A stretch of 42,427 nt of DNA from Gammaproteobacteria bacterium (lineage in GTDB: Bacteria; Pseudomonadota; Gammaproteobacteria; HK1): NCBI GenBank assembly GCA_022826505.1, contig JAJDUQ010000040.1, forward strand, positions 1 to 42,427. Direction: 5' to 3'. How positions within the stretch are numbered: position 1 is the first letter of the stretch; each line of letters starts with the position of its first letter. A program made the translations under genes and the position numbers. The notes below the pieces were generated by a model. It searched no databases, had not been told where the DNA came from, and saw nothing but the letters and a program-made list of their open reading frames with translations. Positions 8,979 to 18,380 of this stretch are shown one piece after another.

Positions 8979-9246
8979 CGTTCGGAGTAGTTGCCGGGGT
9001 CTTCTGCGCCGACAGGTGTGTCCGACACCACCGGCTTCAGAGTGGCGCATGACGACACGCGCCGTGGCGAGCCGATGCAGTTCGGCACCACGTGGGCCGA
9101 CGCCGGCGAAGTTGCCAATCGCCGCTCGCCCATGTTGTCCTTGCCGGGTCGAGCCCGATTCGCGCCGAACTTCCCGCTCGCGCCGCAGCCCTGCCAGCTC
9201 CTGAAGATTATCGGCGCCGCCGGGCCGTGCCGAAACGGAGACTTCG

Positions 9247-10449
9247 ATGCGACCACGTGCGTACTCCTGGCCGAAAGGGCACTGGGACTGGTATCGCCAC
9301 CTGGCGTTCAAGCACGGTGTGCGCACCGAGCAGTTCATCCACGTCGGCGGGCAGGTCGACAAGACGAGCCGCGGCGATCCGCTCCACCCCGACGATCTCC
9401 CCACCCAGATTGGTGTGGTGATCGCGCACATCGACACCGTGCTGCGGGAGTTCGGTGCCACCCTCGCCGACACCGTCAAGCTCACTGCGTTCTACGCGGC
9501 CGGCGATGGGGTCGACGAGACATGGTTTGTCGAGGCGGTGGCCGAAGCGTGCAGGGCGAACGGCCTCGGCGCGGCACGCTCCGGGCCGGTGCTCGTGCCG
9601 GTACCGCTGCCGTGGCTCGCACTGCCCGGCATGAGGGTCGAGATCGAGGCGGTGGCAATGCTCGGCGAGTATGGCCAGAGGTTCGACCGTGACTCCGCCT
9701 CCCCCGACGGGGTTCCGGATCTGCCGGCACCGCTCAACCACGCGCTTCGCTGCGGCGGGCATGTGTTCGTCGGAGGGCAGAGTGCGGCAGGCGGCGATCC
9801 CGGAACCGGAGCTCTCGCCCACGAGCGTCTGGCCGACGCGCTCGGAAAGCTGGGCGCGGCGCCGGCCGATCTCGTCCGGCTCGCGGCGTGGTACGCAAAC
9901 GAGACTCCGTCCCCGGTCCGGGCCGCGGACTTCGAACGTCACGTCGCGCCGCTCGAATGCGCGTACGTCGAGCTGCCCGCGCCGCGACTTGCGCCGGAAC
10001 ACGTCGTGCGCGTAGACGGCTGGGCGGTGCGCCCGCAGGCCGATTCGGCCGTCGAGCGCCGGATCCTGCGGCTCGATTCGCCATGGCGGCGGCCGGGACG
10101 CTCCGCGCACGTCGACGGGGTGTGCAGCGACGGCATCGCGTTCCTGTCGAGCCAGCTTGCGCTCGACGCCGAGGGCACGGTCGTGCACCCCGGAGATCTG
10201 AATGCGCAGACGCGGTTGTGCGTCGAACGCACTCGAGCGCTGCTGGCGGCGGCGGATCTCGGTCTCGACCACATGGTGAAGCAGACCAGCTACTTCTTCG
10301 GCGAAGCCGATCCGAAGGACATCGTGACCAACCAGACCCTGCGCTCGTCGTTCTACCGCGAGCCGGCGGGTGCCTCGACCGGCGTTCCCCTGGTGGATTT
10401 CGGTGTGGCAGGAGCGCTCGCGGCCATCGATACCATTGCGATGGCGTAG
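9247..10449 (+). CDS. Three-domain RidA/YjgF-family protein
   Basis: A 400-residue protein with three successive RidA-like units: about 15-140 (FIHVGGQVD to MRVEIEAVAML), about 155-265 (HVFVGGQSA to VVRVDGWAVRP) and about 285-400 (IAFLSSQLALD to AAIDTIAMA). Ordinary RidA is a roughly 130-residue protein working as a homotrimer that hydrolyses enamines and imines, so this may be a single-chain trimer. Only the first unit keeps an Arg in the ARS position that binds the substrate carboxylate; the other two have ECAY and GAST there. ATG 9247 follows GGAGA. It precedes the DUF1330 and FAD-demethylase genes, and imine clearance would fit an amine-oxidising pathway. A 268-base gap without a gene separates it from the MetE-like gene. 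Confidence 0.75.
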   Translation: MRPRAYSWPKGHWDWYRHLAFKHGVRTEQFIHVGGQVDKTSRGDPLHPDDLPTQIGVVIAHIDTVLREFGATLADTVKLTAFYAAGDGVDETWFVEAVAEACRANGLGAARSGPVLVPVPLPWLALPGMRVEIEAVAMLGEYGQRFDRDSASPDGVPDLPAPLNHALRCGGHVFVGGQSAAGGDPGTGALAHERLADALGKLGAAPADLVRLAAWYANETPSPVRAADFERHVAPLECAYVELPAPRLAPEHVVRVDGWAVRPQADSAVERRILRLDSPWRRPGRSAHVDGVCSDGIAFLSSQLALDAEGTVVHPGDLNAQTRLCVERTRALLAAADLGLDHMVKQTSYFFGEADPKDIVTNQTLRSSFYREPAGASTGVPLVDFGVAGALAAIDTIAMA

Positions 10450-10581
10450 ACGCGATTCACTGCCCGGGATATCGGACTCACCGTCCGGGAATTCGTGGGG
10501 CACCGCGGATAGACAATCCCGTCGGACTCGGTGCGCCGGTTCCTCGACGGGAATCAATCAAATCGACAAGGGAGACAGAAC

Positions 10582-10866
10582 ATGCCGGGCTACTGGATAG
10601 TGAAGGGCGGGGCAGTCAGGGACCAGGCCGCGTTCGAGGAGTACGTGAAGCGGTGGGGGCCGGTGGCGGAACGATTCGGCGCCAGGATTCTCAACGCCGG
10701 CGGGCGGCTCGATGCGCGCGAAGGTGCGTGGGGCCGTGTCGTGCTCGTGGAGTTTTCGTCGTTCGAGCAGGCGGTCGCCTGCTACGAGGACGAGGACTAC
10801 CAGGCGTCGCTGCCCTTCGCGCACAAGGCGTTCGAGCGCGATCTCGCGATAGTCGAAGGCACATAG
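10582..10866 (+). CDS. DUF1330 family protein (small dimeric alpha-beta barrel type)
   Basis: A 94-residue protein with PGYWIVKGGAVRDQ at its start and EFSSFEQAVACYEDEDYQ in the middle, the hallmark of DUF1330, which has a ferredoxin-like fold related to small monooxygenase and EthD-type barrels. ATG 10582 follows AAGGGAGA. It lies 13 bases before the FAD-demethylase gene and is almost certainly co-transcribed. No catalytic role is established for the family. Its conserved pairing with degradation genes suggests handling of a small intermediate (inference). Confidence 0.8.
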   Translation: MPGYWIVKGGAVRDQAAFEEYVKRWGPVAERFGARILNAGGRLDAREGAWGRVVLVEFSSFEQAVACYEDEDYQASLPFAHKAFERDLAIVEGT

Positions 10867-10879
10867 GGCGCGAGCGGCC

Positions 10880-13294
10880 ATGAACTCGCATGTCCAGGTC
10901 GCGGTGATCGGCGGCGGGGTGGTCGGGTGCAGCGTGCTCTACCACCTCACCCGGCTCGGATGGAGCGACGTGATGCTCATCGAGCGATCCGAGCTGACCT
11001 CCGGCTCCACCTGGCACGCCGCGGGCGGCTTCCACACCCTGAACGCCGACACCAACATGGCCGCGCTGCAGGGCTACACCATCCGGCTCTATCGCGAGCT
11101 TGAGGCGCTCACCGGCCAGTCCTGCGGACTGCACCACGTGGGCGGCCTCACCCTCGCGGCGGATGCGGACCGCCTCGATTTCCTCAAGGCGGAGCGGGCC
11201 AAGCACCGCTACATGGGCCTCGAGACCGAGATCGTCGGGCCGGAGGACATCGCTCGGCTCTCGCCGATCACGAACCCGAAGGGGCTGCTCGGAGCGCTCT
11301 ACGATCCGCTCGACGGGCACCTCGACCCCTCCGGCACGACCCAGGCGTACGCAAAGGGGGCGCGCATGCAGGGCGCGGAAATCATGCTCCGCAACCCGGT
11401 GCACGAGCTGCGTGCCTGCCCCGATGGAAGCTGGGATGTCGTGACCGTCGAGGGCACGGTCAACGCCGAGCACGTCGTCAACGCGGCGGGGCTCTGGGCG
11501 CGGGAGGTGGGCGAGATGGCCGGCGTCTACCTGCCGTGCCACCCGATGGAGCACCAGTACCTCGTCACCGACGATCTCCCGGAGGTCTACGAGCGCGACA
11601 CTGAACTGCCCCACTGCATGGACCCGGCCGGGGAGAGCTATCTGCGCCAGGAGGGGAGGGGACTCGTCATCGGGATGTACGAGCAGCGGTGCGACCTGTG
11701 GGCGGTGGACGGGACGCCCGCGGACTTCGGCCACGAGCTGCTGCCCGAGAAGATCGACCGAATCGCCGACAAGCTCGACGTCGCGTACGAGCGGTATCCG
11801 ATTCTCCGGACGGCCGGGGTGAAGCGCATCATCAGCGGCCCCTTCACCTTCGCGCCGGACGGCAACCCCCTCGTCGGCCCGGTGCCGGGCCTCACCAACT
11901 ACTGGGCGGCGTGTGCCGTGATGGCCGGATTCAGCCAGGGCGGCGGAGTGGGGCTCGCGCTGGCGGAGTGGATGGTCGAGGGCGAGCCCTCGCGCGACAT
12001 ATTCGCGATGGACGTCGCTCGGTTCGGCGACTGGTGCACCCGGCCCTACACCCGGGCGAAGGTGCGGGAGAACTATCAGCGCCGGTTCGCCATCTCGTAT
12101 CCAAACGAGGAGCTGCCCGCGGGGCGGGGACTGGTGACGACCCCGGCCTATGGAGTCTGGGCGGGGCGCAACGCGGTGTTCGGGGCCGGATACGGACTGG
12201 AGCACGTCAACTGGTTCGCCCCCGATGGCGACCCCGCGTTCGAGCAGCCGACCTTCCGGCGCTCGAACGCGTTCGAGCCGGTTGCCGCGGAGTGCCGTGC
12301 GGTGCGCGAGGCGGTCGGCATCAACGAGATCCACAACTTCGGGAAGTACCTGGTCGAAGGGCCGGAAGCGGAGGCGTGGCTATTGCGCCTGATGGCGAAC
12401 CGGATGCCCCGAGAGGGCCGCATCGCCCTGACCCCGATGCTGAGCCCGAAGGGGAGGCTCATCGGAGACTTCACCGTGGCGCGGCTGGGACCGGAACGGT
12501 TCCAGCTCACGGCGTCGTACGCTGCGCAGGCGTTTCACATGCGCTGGTTCGAGGCGCACCTGCCGCCGAGCGGGGTCTCCGTGCGCAACGTCTCGCTCGA
12601 GCGTGTCGGATTTCAGATTGCCGGACCCCGGGCTCGTGACGTGCTGGCGGCAGTGACGTCGGCCGATGTCTCGAACGGGGCGTTGCGCTTCTTCGACGCA
12701 CGGGAGATCGAAGTGGGGCTCGTCCCCGCGCTGGCGTGCCGGGTGAGCTATACCGGCGACCTGGGCTACGAGATATACGTGGACACCGAGCACCAGATCG
12801 CGCTCTACCAGGCCCTGGCCGAAGCCGGGGAGTCGCACGGAATGCAGCCGTTCGGCATGCGGGCGATGATGTCGCTCCGGCTGGAGAAGTCCTTCGGGGC
12901 GTGGATGCGCGAGTACCGCCAGGAGTACACCCCGGCCGAGACCGGACTCGATCGGTTCGTCAATCTGCGCAAGAACGACTTCATCGGACGCGACGCCGCG
13001 ATGCGCGAGCGCGATGCGCCTCCGGGACGCCGGCTGGGCACGTTCGTGGTGGATGCGCGCGATGCCGATGTCTGGGCCGACGAACCGATCTTCGCGGGAG
13101 ACGACGTGGTCGGCTTCGTCACTTCCGGTGGATATGCGCACTACAGCCGGAAGAGCATCGCGCTCGGACTCGTGCCGGCGGAGATGATGAACGGCGATAC
13201 GGAATTCACCGTCGAGATTCTGGGCGAACGGCGCTCGGCGAAGCTCATGGGCGAGCCGGTGCTCGACCCGGTCGGGGAACGCATGCGGGGCTGA
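10880..13294 (+). CDS. FAD-dependent dimethylglycine/sarcosine dehydrogenase-type demethylase fused to GcvT domain
   Basis: An 804-residue two-part enzyme. Residues 1-400 are a DAO-type FAD domain with dinucleotide motif VIGGGVVG (9-16) and STWHAAGG, where H46 sits at the position that carries covalent FAD in dimethylglycine dehydrogenase. Residues about 430-800 are the GcvT/aminomethyltransferase domain, with YTGDLGYEIYV and an LRLEKSFGAWMREY block. In this family the FAD domain oxidises an N-methyl group to an iminium and the GcvT domain transfers the carbon to tetrahydrofolate, giving 5,10-methylene-THF. The substrate could be dimethylglycine, sarcosine or another N-methyl amino acid. It starts 13 bases after the DUF1330 gene. 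It gives the island an oxidative route for methyl groups alongside the corrinoid route. Confidence 0.85.
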   Translation: MNSHVQVAVIGGGVVGCSVLYHLTRLGWSDVMLIERSELTSGSTWHAAGGFHTLNADTNMAALQGYTIRLYRELEALTGQSCGLHHVGGLTLAADADRLDFLKAERAKHRYMGLETEIVGPEDIARLSPITNPKGLLGALYDPLDGHLDPSGTTQAYAKGARMQGAEIMLRNPVHELRACPDGSWDVVTVEGTVNAEHVVNAAGLWAREVGEMAGVYLPCHPMEHQYLVTDDLPEVYERDTELPHCMDPAGESYLRQEGRGLVIGMYEQRCDLWAVDGTPADFGHELLPEKIDRIADKLDVAYERYPILRTAGVKRIISGPFTFAPDGNPLVGPVPGLTNYWAACAVMAGFSQGGGVGLALAEWMVEGEPSRDIFAMDVARFGDWCTRPYTRAKVRENYQRRFAISYPNEELPAGRGLVTTPAYGVWAGRNAVFGAGYGLEHVNWFAPDGDPAFEQPTFRRSNAFEPVAAECRAVREAVGINEIHNFGKYLVEGPEAEAWLLRLMANRMPREGRIALTPMLSPKGRLIGDFTVARLGPERFQLTASYAAQAFHMRWFEAHLPPSGVSVRNVSLERVGFQIAGPRARDVLAAVTSADVSNGALRFFDAREIEVGLVPALACRVSYTGDLGYEIYVDTEHQIALYQALAEAGESHGMQPFGMRAMMSLRLEKSFGAWMREYRQEYTPAETGLDRFVNLRKNDFIGRDAAMRERDAPPGRRLGTFVVDARDADVWADEPIFAGDDVVGFVTSGGYAHYSRKSIALGLVPAEMMNGDTEFTVEILGERRSAKLMGEPVLDPVGERMRG

Positions 13295-13708
13295 CGACCA
13301 CACCCGGATGCCTCGATTGTCGCGTGAATCGGAGCAGTGACGAGGGCCGGACGTCGGGCCGCGCTCAGTGGGCGACTCCCAACGATGTCCCGATTCCTGT
13401 TCGGCGACGCACTGTTCCACCGAAGGGCGATTCGACCGTCGTCGAGGTCATCAGTCCTTCGCATGGGTGCGGAGCGGGTCCATCGGGGCGTCAGGCGAGG
13501 CAGGTACCGGATGCCGGTCGCGCTTTCAAGCAGCAACGCGTCACTCGATTCCCCGTGAAATTCTCGGATTCTCCGCAAAATACGGCGATTTCGTTGCAAA
13601 TTGGTTGAACATTTCGCGTGTCGATCGGATACTCGGATACAGATGTTGCGTCAGTTCCTGGTTCGATTGTCCTGAAGTGCTGGAAATATCTGAAGCGAAC
13701 CTGCGTCC
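13295..13708. other. Intergenic region upstream of the SLC13 transporter gene
   Basis: No gene could be supported here. From about 13550 the composition becomes AT-richer (ATTTCGTTGCAAATTGGTTG), as expected for a promoter. CGGATACT/CGGATACA is repeated in tandem at 13626-13641. I found no LysR-like remnant or copy of the shared operator-like element. Confidence 0.4.
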
Positions 13709-15544
13709 GTGAGCGAATCGATACCGTTCACGCAGGACATGCTCGCGGTTCTCCTCATTCTGGGGCTGACCATCTACCTGTTCGTGTCGGAAGTCGTTCG
13801 GGTCGACGTCGCCGCAATTCTCATCATGGTTCTCGTCGGAGCGACCGGCGTGGTGCCCGCCGCACACGTCTTCGACGGATTCGCAAGCAACGCGGTCATC
13901 TCGATCATCGCGGTGATGATCATGGGCGCGGGGCTGGACCGCACCGGGGTCATGAGTCAGCTCGCCGGTTACATCCTGCGAGTGGGCGGCAGCACCGAGA
14001 AGCGGATCATCCCCATCATTTCCGGAACCGTCGGCATCATTTCGAGCTTCATGCAGAACATCGGGGCGGCGGCACTGTTCCTGCCCGTCGTCAGCCGGAT
14101 TTCCACCCGGACCAGCATTCCTCTCTCCCGTCTGCTTATGCCCATGGGCTTCTGCGCGATCCTCGGCGGCACGATGACGATGGTGGGTTCGAGCCCGCTC
14201 ATCCTGCTGAACGACCTGCTGCTGAACGCGAACGAGGCGCTGCCCGCCGACGTCACGCCCATGCAGACCTTCCACCTCTTCGCGGTCACACCCATCGGCA
14301 TCGTGATGGTCACGGCCGGCATCGTCTACTTCGTCGTTCTCGGGACGCGTCTTCTGCCGGAACTGCACGACGGCATGGCCGATTCCTCCGCGATCTCGCA
14401 GTACTTCGAAGAGTTGTATGGCCTCAAGGGCGACATCTTCGAAGCATTCGTCCCCGTCAACAGCTCGCTGGTCGGCAAGACCATCGGCGATGCGGAGGCG
14501 CTGCCGAACGCCCCGTTCGTGCTCGGAATGCGCGTGGGACGCGAGATCGCGCTCGAGCCTCCCATCGACGAGGTGATTCCGGCCGGCGCCACCTTCGCGC
14601 TCATGGGCAGTCAGGATCAGGTTCGACGCTTCGCGCGGGCCACCGGCATCGACCTGGCGCGCGACATGGAGGAGTTCGTCGAGGTGCTCAACCCGTCGCG
14701 GGCCGGTGTGTCCGAAGTGGTCATTCCGCCCGCTTCGAGCGTTGCGGGCCGCACCATTCGCCAGGCCGGGATGCGCAAGCGCTACGGTGCCCACGTGCTC
14801 GCGATCTACCGCCAGGAGGAGGTCATCCGCCACGATCTCTCCGACACCGAGCTTCAGGTCGGCGACACGCTGGTGCTGCACAGCTTCTGGGACGACCTGT
14901 ATCGCCTCACTCAGGATCGTTCGTTCGTGGTGGTGACGGACTATCCCTACGAGGTCACCCGCCCGCACCGCGTGTTCCACGCCTTGGCGTTCTTCCTGCT
15001 CGCAATCGGAATGGTGCTGTTCACCGACCTGCGCCTGTCGCTTGCGCTCCTCACCGGCGCGGTGGGCATGATTCTGAGCGGCGTCATCACCATCGACGAA
15101 GCGTATCGGTCCGTGGGTTGGCAGAGCGTTTTTCTGCTCGCCGGCCTGCTTCCGCTCGGGCTCGCGGTGGAAACCACGGGCACCGCCGCGTGGCTCGCGC
15201 ACGAGGTTCTCCGGCTGCTCGGGGACGTGCCGCTCTGGGTGCTGCAGAGCGTCCTCGCGGTGCTCACCACGGGGTTCACCCTGCTGATGTCGAACGTGGG
15301 GGCGACGGTGCTGCTGGTGCCGCTCGCGATCAACATCGCAATCGGCGCCGGAGGGAATCCCGCGGTGTTCGCCCTGACGGTCGCGCTGGCGGCGTCCAAC
15401 TCCTTCCTGATTCCGACCCACCAGGTCAACGCGCTGGTGATGGGGCCGGGCGGTTATGCCGTGGCGGACTTCATGCGGGCGGGCGGGATCATGACGGTGC
15501 TGTTCCTGGTCATCCTCATCCCCATGGTCAACCTGATTTTCTGA
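13709..15544 (+). CDS. SLC13/DASS-family permease with two RCK_C (TrkA_C) domains
   Basis: A 611-residue membrane protein. Residues 1-210 and about 420-611 are hydrophobic transport halves. MQNIGAAALFLPV, TMTMVGSSPLILLND and, in the second half, MSNVGATVLLVPLAI and SNSFLIPTHQVNALVMGP are the repeated hairpin/SNT-like motifs of divalent-anion:Na+ symporters. Between the halves are two roughly 75-residue RCK_C domains (SSLVGKTIGDAEALPNAPF and SSVAGRTIRQAG). This layout is seen in bacterial sulfate/organic anion permeases of the family. It starts with GTG at 13709; the ribosome site is weak. Substrate is unknown: sulfate, a sulfonate or a carboxylate. It converges on the MFS gene. Confidence 0.85.
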   Translation: MSESIPFTQDMLAVLLILGLTIYLFVSEVVRVDVAAILIMVLVGATGVVPAAHVFDGFASNAVISIIAVMIMGAGLDRTGVMSQLAGYILRVGGSTEKRIIPIISGTVGIISSFMQNIGAAALFLPVVSRISTRTSIPLSRLLMPMGFCAILGGTMTMVGSSPLILLNDLLLNANEALPADVTPMQTFHLFAVTPIGIVMVTAGIVYFVVLGTRLLPELHDGMADSSAISQYFEELYGLKGDIFEAFVPVNSSLVGKTIGDAEALPNAPFVLGMRVGREIALEPPIDEVIPAGATFALMGSQDQVRRFARATGIDLARDMEEFVEVLNPSRAGVSEVVIPPASSVAGRTIRQAGMRKRYGAHVLAIYRQEEVIRHDLSDTELQVGDTLVLHSFWDDLYRLTQDRSFVVVTDYPYEVTRPHRVFHALAFFLLAIGMVLFTDLRLSLALLTGAVGMILSGVITIDEAYRSVGWQSVFLLAGLLPLGLAVETTGTAAWLAHEVLRLLGDVPLWVLQSVLAVLTTGFTLLMSNVGATVLLVPLAINIAIGAGGNPAVFALTVALAASNSFLIPTHQVNALVMGPGGYAVADFMRAGGIMTVLFLVILIPMVNLIF

Positions 15545-15632
15545 ACCGTCGAGTCCGGTCGCAGGGGTTCGACGTCTCGGTCCGGTCGGGCTGACCGAAT
15601 CCTTGTTTGCTGCGCAGACCGTCGCGCACCGT

Positions 15633-16844
15633 TCAGCGCCCGATCGCTCGCGGAATGCGCAACAGGTTGATGGTCGCGACGAGCGACACCGCGGCGCCGA
15701 GCCAGAACGCACCAGGGTAGTCGCCCAGAATCGAGACCATCGCCGTGAACACCAGCGGTCCGACGCAGATGGCCGCATACAGGAAGAAGAGTGCGCCGCC
15801 GGTGGCGACGCCGACCCGCTCGGAAGGCGCGAGACGGGCGACCTCGGCCAGGAAGACACCATACCAGCCTCCGCTGCCGACTCCCGCGAAAGCGCATGCG
15901 AACAGCATCGCGGCGAACGACCATTCGCTCGTGAACGTCGCGACCAGGGCGCAGGTGGCGCTCGCCGCGAGGGAGAGGGTGATCAGGACACCCCGCGCCC
16001 GGCCCAACCGATCCGAGAGCCACCCCAGCGCCACCCGGGACACCGCCGCGGCGACCGAGAGCGTCGCAAACAGGGCGCCGGCCAGGGTCAGGCCCAGTCC
16101 GACGTGCTCGACGAGGAACGCCACCGTGAAGGTCTGGAAGCAGGTGTGGACCGTCATCAGCACGAATGCGGCCACGGTGAGTCGGCGCAGGGCGGGCTCC
16201 GAGAGCGTCTCCCGGATGGCGTCCACCGTCGACACGCGCCGGGGGAGATGCGCGCTGCGGACACCGCCGTCGATGTGCGCGCGCAACGGCTGCACGGCGA
16301 CGGCTGCCGCGTAGACGATGAGTGCGCCGGTGACGACCGCGATGCGCCAGTCCCCTATCACCACCATCGCGGGGAGGATGAGGCCCCCGGCCATCGCTCC
16401 GAGCGGCGCGCCGCTCTGCTTGATGGAGTAGACCAGTCCGCGCATGCGCGGCGGAGTCACCCGGCTCAGGACTTCGCTCCCGGAGGGTGTGTTGGGCCCG
16501 TAGCCGGCGCCGATGAGCACCGCGCTCAACGCGATCCACCACGGATTGGCGGTCAGGATGAGCAGGAGCGCGGTGGCGGAGAACACCAGCGCCACCTGGT
16601 TGGTCCGGATTGGACCCAGTCGCTGAATGACCCCGCCCGAGGCGGCGGAGGTGAACATCGCGGCGCCGAAGATGAGCGACGTGTAGAGGCCGACCTTGCT
16701 GGCACTCAGACCGGTCTCTGCGGCGATCTCGGTCGCGAGCACCGGGACCGTCACCAGGCTCATCACCGCCGAGGTCTGGGTGAAGAGCATGCCCGCGAGC
16801 GGCACGGCGACCGCGCGGGTCGAACGGTGAAATGCCGAGGTCAT
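15633..16844 (-). CDS. Major facilitator superfamily transporter
   Basis: A 403-residue protein with about twelve membrane helices. The MFS loop signature is visible in LSDRLGRARGVL and, in the first half, GGVIQRLGPIRTNQ. ATG at 16844 is preferred (MTSAFHRSTRAVAVPLAG) because the longer frame to 16937 adds an unlikely Arg-rich lead; GGGAAGG lies just before it, with short spacing. It reads divergently from nothing close and lies downstream of the MetE-like copy 2 gene on the same strand. Substrate cannot be inferred; uptake or export of a pathway compound is possible. Confidence 0.82.
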   Translation of the reverse strand: MTSAFHRSTRAVAVPLAGMLFTQTSAVMSLVTVPVLATEIAAETGLSASKVGLYTSLIFGAAMFTSAASGGVIQRLGPIRTNQVALVFSATALLLILTANPWWIALSAVLIGAGYGPNTPSGSEVLSRVTPPRMRGLVYSIKQSGAPLGAMAGGLILPAMVVIGDWRIAVVTGALIVYAAAVAVQPLRAHIDGGVRSAHLPRRVSTVDAIRETLSEPALRRLTVAAFVLMTVHTCFQTFTVAFLVEHVGLGLTLAGALFATLSVAAAVSRVALGWLSDRLGRARGVLITLSLAASATCALVATFTSEWSFAAMLFACAFAGVGSGGWYGVFLAEVARLAPSERVGVATGGALFFLYAAICVGPLVFTAMVSILGDYPGAFWLGAAVSLVATINLLRIPRAIGR

Positions 16845-17001
16845 CCTTCCCGTGTGAGGCCAGGGCAAGTGTCTGCCTCGTCGAAGAGACAGGCATTGTC
16901 GGTCCGACGACCGACCCGGCGAAGCATCGATTGGCAACCGCGCGCGGACGCTGGGTCTCGGCGCCTCGACGGGCCGCAGCTCGTGGCGAGACCCGGATGC
17001 C

Positions 17002-18099
17002 TCAGGCGGACGCGTCTCCGTGGGCGGCCGCGCACAGGTTGGACAGCTTCTGCATCGCGAGGTCGCGCCCCAGCAGTCCGAGCCCGCAGTCCGGCGCCGC
17101 TACCAGCCGTCGGGAGTCGATGTGGTCCAGCGCCTTGCGGAGCCGCAGCGCAATCTCGTCGACGGGCTCTACCCGGCTGCGGCCGACATCCACCACGCCG
17201 AACAGCACCGTCGTCCGCCGGTAGCGTTCGAGCAGGCGCAGGTCGTTCGGCCGGTGTGCGTCTTCAATCGAGACGGCATCGATCGCCGCCTCGTCCATCG
17301 CGTCCGCAATCTGGAAATACGCGTTCGGATCGGCCTTGGGATAATCGGGTGTGTCCAGTGCGCTGGGATATCCGCAGCACATGTGAACGATGCGTTGCAC
17401 CTCCTCCGGCACGCCGTGGAACACTCGTTCGAGATTCTCGATGCCGTAGTCGAGCGCCTCCCGGGGCTTGCGCGCAAATACCGGCTCGTCGACCTGGATG
17501 TTGCGACATCCGGCCGCGGCCAGGTCGCGAACCTCGGCGTTGAGCGCCTCGGCGAGCGCACGCCCCCGCCTTGCGGGGTCTGCGTAGAACGCGTCCGCCA
17601 CCGAGTCGCCGATGGTCATCGGGCCCGGCAGGGTGATCTTGACGGGACGGTCGGTGACGCGCTGAGCAATTCTCCAGTCCCTGGCGAGTATCAACTCGTG
17701 CGGCGTGACGTCCGCGGTAATCGTGGGAACCGCGGCCGTGAACGCACCGTCACGCGCTACCTTTTCCGTCAGGTGATCGAAATCGATGCCGTGGAAATGC
17801 CGGCACTGGTAGAAGATGTAGTTCTCCCGGCGCACCTCGCCGTCGGTGGGGACATCGATTCCGGCCTCCACCTGGTCCCGGACGACCTCCTCGATCGCCC
17901 GGACGAATGCCTCCTCGGCCGCCTCGCCGGCCCGTGCGAGCCGCTGCTCGTAGTCGGCACGCTGCCATCGCTTGAGGAGCCCTTCACCCTGCGATTTCGC
18001 CGAGGCGTCATCGGGGTCCGGAAACCAGTCCCCGATCGGCGTGCAGCTCGGCTTCGGGAATGCGCCTATCGTGGTCGTCAGCAGTTGACGGTCTGGCAT
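17002..18099 (-). CDS. Short MetE-like (core-MetE) zinc methyltransferase, copy 2
   Basis: A 365-residue paralogue of the protein at 7920-8978, with the same N-terminus type (LTTTIGAFPKP) and the same zinc ligands: H239 and C241 (HMCCGYP), E279 (SIEDAHR), C338 (APDCGLGL). It lacks the N-terminal folate-binding half of full-length MetE. The start at 18099 has AAGGAC upstream with suitable spacing. It lies divergent from the first corrinoid fusion gene (460 bases away), which supports a shared function: methyl transfer from the corrinoid to homocysteine or another thiol. A longer open frame continues upstream to 18294 but overlaps the LysR ghost and has no family resemblance. Confidence 0.8.
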   Translation of the reverse strand: MPDRQLLTTTIGAFPKPSCTPIGDWFPDPDDASAKSQGEGLLKRWQRADYEQRLARAGEAAEEAFVRAIEEVVRDQVEAGIDVPTDGEVRRENYIFYQCRHFHGIDFDHLTEKVARDGAFTAAVPTITADVTPHELILARDWRIAQRVTDRPVKITLPGPMTIGDSVADAFYADPARRGRALAEALNAEVRDLAAAGCRNIQVDEPVFARKPREALDYGIENLERVFHGVPEEVQRIVHMCCGYPSALDTPDYPKADPNAYFQIADAMDEAAIDAVSIEDAHRPNDLRLLERYRRTTVLFGVVDVGRSRVEPVDEIALRLRKALDHIDSRRLVAAPDCGLGLLGRDLAMQKLSNLCAAAHGDASA

Positions 18100-18119
18100 G
18101 TGTGAGTGTCCTTGGACAG

Positions 18120-18380
18120 GTGTGAAACCAACTGAGCCTTCCGCAATTCGTCTGTGCCCAATTGGTTCGATGCAGTCGGCAACGTCTTGAAGCCGGCGTT
18201 GCTCGACGATTCCATGTTGCGGAAGACCATCGGCCCGCAAAATTGCCGACGGAAGCTCTCGAACCTTGCCTCCAAAGGCCCTCCTGTCGGGCATGGTCCG
18301 GCGCAGGAATTCCCGGTAGTCGTCCCTGCTCGATCCGAATCTAACACAGGAATCGAGCTTCGAATTTGACTCCGAATCAA
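18120..18380 (-). pseudogene. Decayed LysR-type regulator N-terminus (ghost 3)
   Basis: Read on the minus strand from a TTG at 18380, the frame gives MIRSQIRSSIPVLDSDRAG and, 25 residues on, FESFRRQFCGPMVFRN. The intact LysR has MIENLRHLAYVLAAADKG and KSFEERFGYRIFVRN at nearly the same spacing (41 versus 43 residues to the SF pair). The helix-turn-helix core between them is unrecognisable and the frame ends within the MetE-like gene start, leaving no effector domain. It is therefore read as the remnant of a paralogous regulator that faced away from the corrinoid fusion gene. Confidence 0.55.

Noticed and set aside
13541..15862. Very long open frames opposite real genes (for example 773 codons on the minus strand here, 646 codons at 15603-17543 plus, 500 codons at 22829-24331 minus)
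   Set aside because: They are antisense to well-supported membrane-protein genes, have His/Arg/Asp-rich composition typical of GC-rich antisense frames, and show no domain.
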